Shown here in pieces: positions 1 through 5,730 of a stretch of DNA of 5,730 bases (position 1 is its first letter; the number at the start of each line of letters is the position of its first letter). The stretch is from Spirochaetaceae bacterium. Its GTDB lineage: Bacteria > Spirochaetota > Spirochaetia > Treponematales > Breznakiellaceae. The notes under the pieces were generated by a model that made no database searches, was not told where the DNA came from, and was given only the letters and a program-made list of their open reading frames with translations. Location: NCBI GenBank assembly GCA_031273985.1, contig JAISQV010000223.1:1-5730 (forward strand), written 5' to 3'. The position numbers were made by a program, and so were the translations under genes.

Positions 1-584
1 TCGGCCCCGGCCCCGGCAACCCAGTTGAGCACCTCCGTCACATTGTTCCCCAGGCTGAGCTTCGCCGAGACTGCGTCCCAGTTCCCCAGGTTGATGAAAG
101 CTTCCCGGGCGTACTGCCCCGCGGGAGTAGTGGCGGGGTCCCCCAGGGCTATGATTCTGGCCAGGGTAATATTGCCGAAGCCCGTTACGGCGGTGCTGGT
201 TCCGGCGGGCTTTATCAGGACCAGCCGGTTTTGCAGGAGGGGAACCACCGTGTCCGCCGCCACGAGTCCCTGCTCTGTCAGCGCTTCCATCTGCCGGGTC
301 GCCGCGGACATGAAGATATCCGCCTCAAGGCCCTGCTCGATCTGGGTCTGGAGCCGCCCGGAGCTGTCGTAGACCCCCTGGACGGAGACCCAGGGGTAGT
401 CGGCCCTGAAGCGGGGGATCAGCCCCTCCTCAAAGGTCTTCTCCAGGCTTGCCGCCGCGGCCAGCACGATGGTAACCGGCGGGTTTGGGGTTGCTTCTTT
501 CTTCCCCCCCGCGTGAACCGCCGGGACCGCCCCGCTCAGGAGCAGCGCCGCCGAAACCAAAGCAAATAAAACACCTCTTTTCAT
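1..584 (-). CDS. modA: Molybdate ABC transporter substrate-binding protein ModA (partial, N-terminal 194 codons)
   Basis: Periplasmic protein that captures molybdate (possibly tungstate) and delivers it to a ModBC-type ABC permease. The minus-strand frame is open from the ATG at 584-582 to the left edge, so the C-terminus is missing. Residues 1-25 form a signal peptide: KR, a hydrophobic core (VLFALVSAALLLSGAV), then a likely cut after VHA. No lipobox cysteine is present, so a soluble periplasmic protein is expected. Family landmarks are AAAASLEKTFEE (42-53) and DSSGRLQTQIEQG (73-85), whose serines match oxyanion ligands in known ModA proteins, then ADIFMSA (88-94) and GDPATTPAGQYAREA (148-162). 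The late tyrosine ligand would lie beyond the edge. The 584 start was chosen because AGGAGG lies six bases upstream; an in-frame ATG at 590 touches that site and is unlikely. GGKKE after the signal peptide is reminiscent of Treponema binding proteins. modB and modC would be expected to the left, outside the window. Confidence 0.93.
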   Translation of the reverse strand, partial: MKRGVLFALVSAALLLSGAVPAVHAGGKKEATPNPPVTIVLAAAASLEKTFEEGLIPRFRADYPWVSVQGVYDSSGRLQTQIEQGLEADIFMSAATRQMEALTEQGLVAADTVVPLLQNRLVLIKPAGTSTAVTGFGNITLARIIALGDPATTPAGQYAREAFINLGNWDAVSAKLSLGNNVTEVLNWVAGAGA

Positions 585-590
585 AAACAT

Positions 591-596
591 CCTCCT
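591..596 (-). promoter_or_regulatory. Shine-Dalgarno site of modA
   Basis: The minus strand reads AGGAGG, a full anti-16S match, followed by six bases and the ATG at 584. It decides between two in-frame ATG codons (590 and 584) in favour of 584. Confidence 0.8.
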
Positions 597-614
597 AATA
601 AAAACGAATAATAC

Positions 615-643
615 ATAATATAACGGTACAATAACGAGGTAAA
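615..643 (-). promoter_or_regulatory. Predicted modA promoter
   Basis: On the minus strand, TTTACC (643-638, four of six matches to the -35 consensus) is followed by a 17-base spacer and TATTAT (620-615, five of six matches to the -10). Transcription would start near 608 and give a leader of about 24 bases containing the AGGAGG site. A second -35-like TTGACC (651-646) has only a poor -10 (TACCGT) at 17 bases, so it is the weaker choice. Predicted by eye only. Confidence 0.45.
620..636 (+). promoter_or_regulatory. Direct-repeat operator candidate (ATAACG x2)
   Basis: ATAACG occurs at 620-625 and again at 631-636, exactly 11 bases apart, which puts both on the same face of the helix. Both copies fall in the spacer of the predicted modA promoter, so a bound protein would interfere with RNA polymerase. 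On the minus strand the core reads CGTTAT, and one copy extends to CGTTATATT, which resembles a half-site of the E. coli ModE operator. The natural candidate to bind it is the divergent regulator at 742-1716. Binding is an inference. Confidence 0.35.
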
Positions 644-729
644 CAGGTCAAGACGGGCGAACAGGATACTCACGAAAGATTTTTCGCCTCCCCTGCCGCT
701 TCCTGACTGAATAGTCGGAGAAAATGTAC

Positions 730-735
730 TATAAT
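730..735 (+). promoter_or_regulatory. Perfect -10 box (TATAAT) of the regulator gene, possibly leaderless
   Basis: TATAAT lies six bases before the ATG at 742, so the expected transcription start coincides with that ATG. No strong -35 was found: CTGACT (703-708) is 21 bases away, which is too far, and TGAATA (708-713) at 16 bases matches only three positions. No ribosome-binding site precedes 742. Together this suggests a leaderless message starting at Met 742. Confidence 0.4.
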
Positions 736-741
736 GCTATC

Positions 742-1716
742 ATGTCCATTGCCTTGCTTACCGCGGAAGAAGCGGCTGCCCAGCTCAAGATCAAGAAGTA
801 CACCGTTTACGAGTTGATAAAGCGGGGAGAGCTGCCCTCGTCCAGGGTGGGCAAGCAGGTGTGTATATCCCAGAGCGATCTGGACGCGTACCTGGAGTCC
901 GGCAAGGTGAACGCGCGCCCCGCCGGCGGGTTCGGGGAGCGGTCCGGAGCGGTCTCCGAGGGGCCCCTCCGGGCGGAACCGTCCTACGTGATAGGCCCCG
1001 CCGGGGCGGTTCCCGCCGCCGCCCAGACTATCATCAGCGGCCAGGATTCCTGCATCGATCTGCTGACGGCACGGATCAGCGCCGCAGGAGACCCGGTGCT
1101 GCGCTCCTACATGGGTTGCTACAACGCCCTCATAGCGCTCTACAACGGCAGAATCACCATGGCGGGGGTGCACCTCTGGGACCGGGAGAGCGGCGTCTAC
1201 AACTATCCCTTTATCCGGCGGCTCGTGCCGGGGGTTCCCCTGGGGGTGCTCCGGCTGGCGGGCCGTATGCAGGGCTTCTATGTCCGGGAGGGAAACCCCC
1301 TGAAGGTGAGGCACTGGACCGATCTTGCCCGGCAGGACCTTACCATGATAAACCGGGAGCGGGGCTGCGGCACCCGCATACTGCTGGATCAGAAACTGGC
1401 GGAGCTGGGGATAAACACCCGGATGATCCGGGGTTACAGCCGGGAATCCACCTCCCACATGGCCTGCGCCAGCATCGTCGCCCGGGGCGGCGCGGATCTG
1501 GGGATAGGCTGCGAGCGGGGGGCGGACCACATTCCGGGACTGGAATTCATCCCCCTCCAGAGCGAGTGCTACGATCTTGTGTTCCCCCTCTCCAGCAGAA
1601 AGATTATCGCGGTGGAGGAAGTCTGCTCCTATGTGGCCTCCGGTGAATTTAGGCGGGAACTGGAAATGCTCGGCGGTTACGACACCTCCGAAACCGGACG
1701 CTACCTGGAATTGTAG
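742..1716 (+). CDS. One-component regulator: excisionase-type HTH fused to a molybdate-type PBP-like domain
   Basis: Cytoplasmic transcription regulator, probably sensing molybdate, tungstate or a related ligand. From Met 742 it has 324 residues. Residues 5-52 are a MerR/excisionase-type DNA-binding domain: LLTAEEAAAQLKIKKYTVYELIKRGELPSSRVGKQ, ending in SDLDAYLES. A Gly/Ala/Arg-rich linker (about 53-78) leads to a PBP-like domain (about 80-309) with the hallmarks GVHLWD (142-147), NRERGCGTR (204-212), GYSRESTSHMA (231-241) and ARGGADLGIG (247-256). This domain (Pfam PBP_like type) is known joined to HTH domains or to MoeA-like proteins, and there is no signal peptide. It is divergent from modA, which supports a role in controlling molybdate uptake. 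An in-frame ATG at 724 (330 residues), with GGAG three bases upstream, is an alternative start, but the TATAAT box would then lie inside the gene, and homologous HTH domains normally begin close to the Met. Activator or repressor action cannot be told. Confidence 0.85.
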   Translation: MSIALLTAEEAAAQLKIKKYTVYELIKRGELPSSRVGKQVCISQSDLDAYLESGKVNARPAGGFGERSGAVSEGPLRAEPSYVIGPAGAVPAAAQTIISGQDSCIDLLTARISAAGDPVLRSYMGCYNALIALYNGRITMAGVHLWDRESGVYNYPFIRRLVPGVPLGVLRLAGRMQGFYVREGNPLKVRHWTDLARQDLTMINRERGCGTRILLDQKLAELGINTRMIRGYSRESTSHMACASIVARGGADLGIGCERGADHIPGLEFIPLQSECYDLVFPLSSRKIIAVEEVCSYVASGEFRRELEMLGGYDTSETGRYLEL

Positions 1717-1785
1717 CTTTATAGTCCCTCCGGGGTCCTGGACGTATCCCGGCGCGGAGCTTCACGCTTCTTGAATGAGACGAAC

Positions 1786-4700
1786 ATGAAGAACGATAGC
1801 GAAAGGAACAGCCCGCTTTCCGGAGCGAAGCGCGGCGCCGGAACCTGGAGCCCTTTGGAAATCGAGGGGAACTCCGGGCGGGGTATCCGTGTCGTAATAG
1901 CCGTCTTCTATGCGGCGGCGCTGGTTTTTGTCGTATTGCAGTTGTTTAACGCCCTGGAGGCCCCTAGGGACACTTCCTTTTATCGTAACCTCATGGATTA
2001 CGAGGCCTATGCGCGCAGGGGCTTTGACCTTGAAGATACGGTGGATGTTCCCGATCCCGCCGGGGGGGTGTGGAAGGCCTTTCCCCGGAATTCCCCCCGC
2101 AGAATCGTCAACGCGGGCCTTCCCGGCCTGCCCAAACGGGCCTTCCTCTCCCCCCTGGGGAAGCCCCCCCAGGAATTTACCATCCTGATACCCTTTGACC
2201 TTGACGGCGGGGACCTGCGGCTTCTGGAGGAGCCGGGCCGGGTGCCGGGGCTGCACCTGGGCCTCATCGGGGACAACTGGGAGGTGTACCTCAACGGGGA
2301 GCTTCTCATGTCGGAAATGCACTATGACGGGGAGCGGATCCTGAGCGGCAGGACCTGGCGGGCGGCGCATTTTCCGGTGAAGAGCAGCCTGTTCCGGGAG
2401 GGGGCCAATATGCTGGCCTTTAGAATCCTGGGGGACCCCACCTGGGGGGAAACGGGGCTCTACTACCGCTCGCCCTACTACTTTGCCGATTACCGTATCA
2501 TCGAACAGCAAAACAATACTTTTCCCATGATGATCATCTGCGGTATGTACCTGTTCTCCGGGATTTACTACCTGCTGCTCTTTTTTGGCATACGCAGGCA
2601 GACGTACAACCTCTACTACGGCCTGTTTTCCATGTTTAGCTGCATCTACTACCTGACCCGCAGCCCTGCGATCAATACCCTCATCCCCGATTCAAACATC
2701 GCCATGCGCATCGAATATTTGTCGATGTTTCTCATGGCCTCTTCCCTGGGCGTTTTTCTTGAAGTCTATAGCTGGGGCAGGGTAATACGGGCAACCAAAA
2801 TTTACTGCGCCGTCTGGATCGCCCTGGGCCTTTCGCAGCTCTTTTTCTGCCTTCAGTACAGCGACGAGGTGATTATCCTTTGGAATATTACCACGCCGCC
2901 CTTTTTGATGTACTTTTTTTTCCACGATTTGGTGTATGCCTTTGTAAAGGAGAATCGCGGCGGCATAAAGGGATCGGGCTTCTTCGCCCGGCTTTCAGGC
3001 TACGGCACGGCGCTCCTCAGGATGCCCATAGGGGGAGTTCTCATCGGGGCGTCCATAGCCTTTACCTGCGTCATCATTGAAATCATCGACACCATATTCT
3101 TTCATCATTCCCTCCAGCTTTCCCGTTACGGGTTTTTTGTTTTTATCATCGGGACCGCCTTCAGGCTCTCCGAGAGGGTTACTCATGTTCACAATCAGTT
3201 GGGCCTGGTCAACGCATCGCTGGAAGAATCCAATGTCGCCCTGGAAACGGCGGTGCAGGAGCGCACCAGGGAGCTGGAACACCAGGCCAGGCTTGCCGAG
3301 GCCGCGTCCAGGGCAAAGAGCGAATTTCTTGCCCAGATGAGTCACGAGATACGGACCCCCATGAACGCCGTTCTGGGCATGAGCGAACTTGCCATGAGGG
3401 CCCTGCGGGAACAGCAATACTCCCAGGCCCTGGATTATGTGTCGAATATTCGAAACGCGGGGGATAATTTACTTTCCATCATCAATGATATTCTTGATTT
3501 TTCGAAAATTGAATCGGGAAAGGTTGAACTGGTGCTGGGCGACTACCAGCTTACCTCACTCCTGAACGATGTTATCAACATAATCAGTACGCGGCTCAAC
3601 GACAGGCCCGTACTGTTTCTTGCCCGCATAGAAAGCACCCTGCCGTCGGGCCTCCGGGGCGATGAAATGCGGATACGCCAGATTCTGCTCAACATCCTCG
3701 GCAACGCGGTCAAGTACACCAGGGAAGGGTCCATCACCCTTACCATCAAGAACCTCAGCCCGGAGAATCCCGCTGCGGGGGAAAGCATACTCCTCTCCTT
3801 TGCCGTTTCCGATACCGGCGTGGGAATCAAGGAGGAGGACATGGGGAAACTCTTTGACCAGTTTTCCCGCATCGATATTCCGGCGAACCGGATGATCGAA
3901 GGGACGGGCCTGGGCCTCGCCATAACGCATAATCTCTGCACCCTCATGGACGGGAATATTACGGTGGAATCCCGCTACGGCGCGGGCAGCACCTTCACCG
4001 TAACCCTGCCCCAACTGGTGCAGGACAGCCGCCCCCTGGCCCAGGTGGAAGCCCCGGAAACCAAGCGCGTGCTGATCTACGACCAGCGCCGGGCCTGCGC
4101 GGAGGCGGCGGCCTACACCGTGGAAAACCTGGGGGTGAGCTGCGCCGTGGCGCTGAACCAGAAGGATTTCCTTGAGCGCCTCCGGGAGGGGGGCTGGAAC
4201 TTTGTGTTCACCTCCCCGGCCCTTATCGGGGAAGTGCAGCAAAGCCTTGCCGGGGGGCCCGCCGTGGCGGTGCTGCTGGCGGAATACGGGGAAACGCCGC
4301 CGCCGGGAGCGCCCGTGCTGGCCCTGCCGGTGCAGCCGGCGCAGGCGGCTAATCTATTGAACGGCAAGGCCGATGTGCAGGACTACCGGTGGGGCGAAAT
4401 ACCGGGGACCCGTTTTATCGCCCCGGATGCGCGGATTCTTGTGGTGGACGATATTACGACCAACCTAAGCGTCGCCGAAGGACTTATGGCGCCCTATATG
4501 ATGCGCATAGATTCCTGCACCGGCGGGATAGAGGCCCTCCGCCTGGTCTCGGAAAGAGCCTACGATTTGATCTTTCTGGATCACATGATGCCCGGCATGG
4601 ACGGCATAGAAACCGCCTCGGCCATCCGCGCTCTGGACCGGGACTACGCGCAGACCCTGCCCCTCATAGCCCTGACGGCCAACGTCATATCCGGTATGCG

Positions 4701-5490
4701 GGAAATGTTTCTGGAAAAGGGTTTCAACGACTATCTTTCAAAGCCCATCAATGTTTCAGAGCTGAACGACATCCTGAAAAAGTGGATACCCCGCTCAAAA
4801 CAGCAGACCCGCCTCCCCGCGGAGGAGGGCCGGCCGGCCCCGGAGACTTCGGTTATTCACATCGACGGCGTGGACACCGTTCAGGGCCTCGCCATGACCG
4901 GCGGCCTGGAGGCGGGCTACCTCAAGGTCCTGGCCTCCTTCTACCGGGACTCCCTGGAGCGGCTCCCCGGCCTGGAGGAGGTTCCCGCCGGGGGGGACCT
5001 GGGGCCCTTGATCATCTCCGTTCATGCGCTGAAAAGCGCCTCCGCCGTCATAGGCGCCGAGGCGCTCTCCGGGGAGGCCGCGGCGCTGGAGGCGGCGGGA
5101 AGGGCGGGGGATCACGCCGTTCTGCGCAGGGACCTTCCGGTTTTTTACGAGCGCCTTTCAAGGACCGCCGCCGCCATAGGGGAAGCCCTGCATCTTGCCC
5201 CGGAAGTCGCCCCGGCGGGCGCGGGCACGGCGGGCGGCGCGGAAGAGCTACCCCCCGTCCTGATCCCGGCCCTCACGGAACTCCGGGGCGCCCTGGATCA
5301 GCAGGACATAGGCGCCATAAACCGCATCATGGACCGGCTGGAGGCGGCGGCCCAGGACCCGTGGTTCCGGGAAATCCTGGAAGCCCTCTCGGACCAGATA
5401 CTTCTGGCGGATTTTGACCAGGCCGTTGAAACCGTGGAGGCGCTCCTCGGCAGCGGGGCGGGCGGCGGGATTAACCAAACGATAAGATAA
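1786..5490 (+). CDS. Hybrid sensor histidine kinase: 7TMR-DISM-like sensor, HisKA-HATPase, pseudo-receiver, receiver, Hpt
   Basis: Inner-membrane sensor kinase; 1234 residues from ATG 1786. A TTG at 1771 would add five residues; both starts have weak ribosome sites. Order: TM1 (36-56); extracytoplasmic beta-rich domain (57-245) with GLIGDNWEVYLNGELL, like jelly-roll carbohydrate-binding folds; seven TM helices (about 246-460), as in 7TMR-DISM receptors; coiled coil (470-515); HisKA with phospho-acceptor His520 in SHEIRTPMN; HATPase with N-box Asn640, DTGVGI (676-681), FDQF (690-693) and GTGLGL (706-711). A degenerate receiver (760-870) has Ser810 in place of the acceptor Asp and Leu in place of the conserved Lys. 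An intact receiver (884-1004) has Asp888/889, acceptor Asp932, Thr964 and Lys986. Hpt (1030-1140) carries His1080 in HALKSASAVIGA, followed by a helical tail (1155-1234). Expected relay: His520 to Asp932 to His1080, then an unknown separate regulator. The ligand is unknown. It starts 69 bases after the regulator with no terminator seen between, so co-transcription is possible. Confidence 0.93.
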   Translation: MKNDSERNSPLSGAKRGAGTWSPLEIEGNSGRGIRVVIAVFYAAALVFVVLQLFNALEAPRDTSFYRNLMDYEAYARRGFDLEDTVDVPDPAGGVWKAFPRNSPRRIVNAGLPGLPKRAFLSPLGKPPQEFTILIPFDLDGGDLRLLEEPGRVPGLHLGLIGDNWEVYLNGELLMSEMHYDGERILSGRTWRAAHFPVKSSLFREGANMLAFRILGDPTWGETGLYYRSPYYFADYRIIEQQNNTFPMMIICGMYLFSGIYYLLLFFGIRRQTYNLYYGLFSMFSCIYYLTRSPAINTLIPDSNIAMRIEYLSMFLMASSLGVFLEVYSWGRVIRATKIYCAVWIALGLSQLFFCLQYSDEVIILWNITTPPFLMYFFFHDLVYAFVKENRGGIKGSGFFARLSGYGTALLRMPIGGVLIGASIAFTCVIIEIIDTIFFHHSLQLSRYGFFVFIIGTAFRLSERVTHVHNQLGLVNASLEESNVALETAVQERTRELEHQARLAEAASRAKSEFLAQMSHEIRTPMNAVLGMSELAMRALREQQYSQALDYVSNIRNAGDNLLSIINDILDFSKIESGKVELVLGDYQLTSLLNDVINIISTRLNDRPVLFLARIESTLPSGLRGDEMRIRQILLNILGNAVKYTREGSITLTIKNLSPENPAAGESILLSFAVSDTGVGIKEEDMGKLFDQFSRIDIPANRMIEGTGLGLAITHNLCTLMDGNITVESRYGAGSTFTVTLPQLVQDSRPLAQVEAPETKRVLIYDQRRACAEAAAYTVENLGVSCAVALNQKDFLERLREGGWNFVFTSPALIGEVQQSLAGGPAVAVLLAEYGETPPPGAPVLALPVQPAQAANLLNGKADVQDYRWGEIPGTRFIAPDARILVVDDITTNLSVAEGLMAPYMMRIDSCTGGIEALRLVSERAYDLIFLDHMMPGMDGIETASAIRALDRDYAQTLPLIALTANVISGMREMFLEKGFNDYLSKPINVSELNDILKKWIPRSKQQTRLPAEEGRPAPETSVIHIDGVDTVQGLAMTGGLEAGYLKVLASFYRDSLERLPGLEEVPAGGDLGPLIISVHALKSASAVIGAEALSGEAAALEAAGRAGDHAVLRRDLPVFYERLSRTAAAIGEALHLAPEVAPAGAGTAGGAEELPPVLIPALTELRGALDQQDIGAINRIMDRLEAAAQDPWFREILEALSDQILLADFDQAVETVEALLGSGAGGGINQTIR

Positions 5491-5542
5491 AAAAAGATTA
5501 GGCGGCATTTTTCTTAAAATTTTCTCAAAAGTTACTGTCAAA

Positions 5543-5603
5543 AACTGCTTGCAAAAAATTTTCAACCCCGCTACACTATCCCCGTGCTCTTGACAAAGCA
5601 GTT
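5543..5603. repeat. 8-base inverted repeat around the putative downstream promoter
   Basis: AACTGCTT (5543-5550) and its exact reverse complement AAGCAGTT (5596-5603) are separated by 45 bases and bracket the promoter elements at 5549-5577. They could be a regulator-binding pair or a coincidence. The spacing is too wide for a simple terminator hairpin. Confidence 0.25.
5549..5577 (+). promoter_or_regulatory. Predicted sigma-70-type promoter facing the heptamer array
   Basis: TTGCAA (5549-5554, four of six) and TACACT (5572-5577, four of six) are separated by exactly 17 bases inside an AT-rich spacer. The predicted start is near 5584, which is the first base of a GTG that opens a reading frame through the heptamer array. 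A second, perfect -35 hexamer TTGACA (5590-5595) has no acceptable -10 at 16-18 bases. The rest of the 5491-5625 spacer holds no clear gene and no canonical GC hairpin with a T tract to end the kinase transcript. Confidence 0.4.
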
Positions 5604-5625
5604 ATCAACAGGCGCAGACTTCCCG

Positions 5626-5730
5626 CCGCAAGCCGCAAGCCGCAAGCCGCAAGCCGCAAGCCGCAAGCCGCAAGCCGCAAGCCGCAAGCCGCAAGCCGCA
5701 AGCCGCAAGCCGCAAGCCGCAAGCCGCAAG
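5626..5730. repeat. Perfect tandem heptamer array (CCGCAAG), 15 units in window, open at right edge
   Basis: The seven-base unit CCGCAAG is repeated 15 times without a single mismatch from 5626 to the last base of the window, so the true copy number is unknown. The array is sharply bounded on the left by the unrelated CTTCCCG. It contains no stop codon in any of the six frames. Seven is coprime to three, so all three plus-strand frames encode the same heptapeptide (PQAASRK, cyclically permuted). Perfect identity between units points to recent expansion by slippage or recombination. It is not a CRISPR array, as there are no spacers. Confidence 0.95.

Noticed and set aside
25..569. Plus-strand open frames opposite modA
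   Set aside because: The minus strand gives an excellent ModA N-terminus with signal peptide and an AGGAGG site; the plus-strand frames are its shadows.
656..688. Inverted repeat GGCGAA...TTCGCC and the small hairpin CGAAA-GATT-TTTCG as a terminator or riboswitch
   Set aside because: The stems are only 5-6 base pairs and there is no T tract after the stem in either direction. I see no molybdenum-cofactor riboswitch architecture.
670..1530. Minus-strand open frame of 286 codons opposite the regulator
   Set aside because: It is antisense to a gene with recognisable HTH and PBP-like motifs. It is rich in Pro/Gly/His/Arg and shows no recognisable domain; GC-rich DNA often leaves the opposite strand open.
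1762..2511. Minus-strand open frame of 249 codons opposite the 5' part of the kinase gene
   Set aside because: It is opposite a well-supported sensor domain, has unusual composition and has no motif or convincing ribosome site.
4389..5417. Long plus-strand open frame of 342 codons inside the kinase gene
   Set aside because: It is a +1 frame shadow of a GC-rich gene. Its translation is Arg/Gly/Pro-rich and low in complexity, while the main frame carries clear receiver and Hpt motifs.
5484..5530. Rho-independent terminator after the kinase gene (A tract, GGCGGC, T tract)
   Set aside because: Only an A/T stem flanks the GGCGGC, which would sit in the loop, so there is no stable GC stem before the T tract.
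5590..5620. Promoter based on the perfect -35 hexamer TTGACA at 5590-5595
   Set aside because: No -10-like hexamer lies 16-18 bases downstream; the best, CAGACT at 19 bases, matches only three positions. The hexamer alone is not enough.
5626..5730. CRISPR array
   Set aside because: The units are directly adjacent seven-base repeats with no spacers and no palindromic repeat of 23 bases or more.

Overview
The window looks like a chromosomal segment of a GC-rich, Gram-negative-type bacterium, most plausibly a spirochaete of the Treponema group. The clues are the 'GGKKE' sequence after the ModA signal peptide and the very large hybrid kinase with a 7TMR-DISM-like sensor. This placement is an inference from style, not from a database match.

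Left part (1-1716): two divergent genes share a 157-base AT-rich intergenic region. On the minus strand is the N-terminal part (194 codons) of modA, the periplasmic binding protein of a molybdate/tungstate ABC transporter; it runs off the left edge. On the plus strand is a one-component regulator that joins an excisionase-type helix-turn-helix to a periplasmic-binding-protein-like domain of the kind linked to molybdate. The simplest reading is an oxyanion-sensing repressor or activator controlling modA. A pair of ATAACG direct repeats, 11 bases apart, sits inside the predicted modA promoter and is the best operator candidate.

Centre (1786-5490): one gene of about 1234 codons fills most of the window. 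It encodes a membrane-bound hybrid histidine kinase with these parts in order: one transmembrane helix, an extracytoplasmic beta-rich domain, seven transmembrane helices, a coiled coil, HisKA, HATPase, a degenerate receiver without its aspartate, an intact receiver, an Hpt domain and a C-terminal helical tail. It could carry out a phosphorelay up to the Hpt stage; the final response regulator is not in this window. It follows the regulator on the same strand after 69 bases, but a functional link to molybdate is not shown.

Right end (5491-5730): an AT-rich spacer with a plausible sigma-70-type promoter and an 8-base inverted repeat leads into a perfect tandem array of the heptamer CCGCAAG (15 copies, continuing past the edge). 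The array has no stop codon in any frame and follows a GTG placed exactly at the predicted transcription start. It is the most unusual element here.
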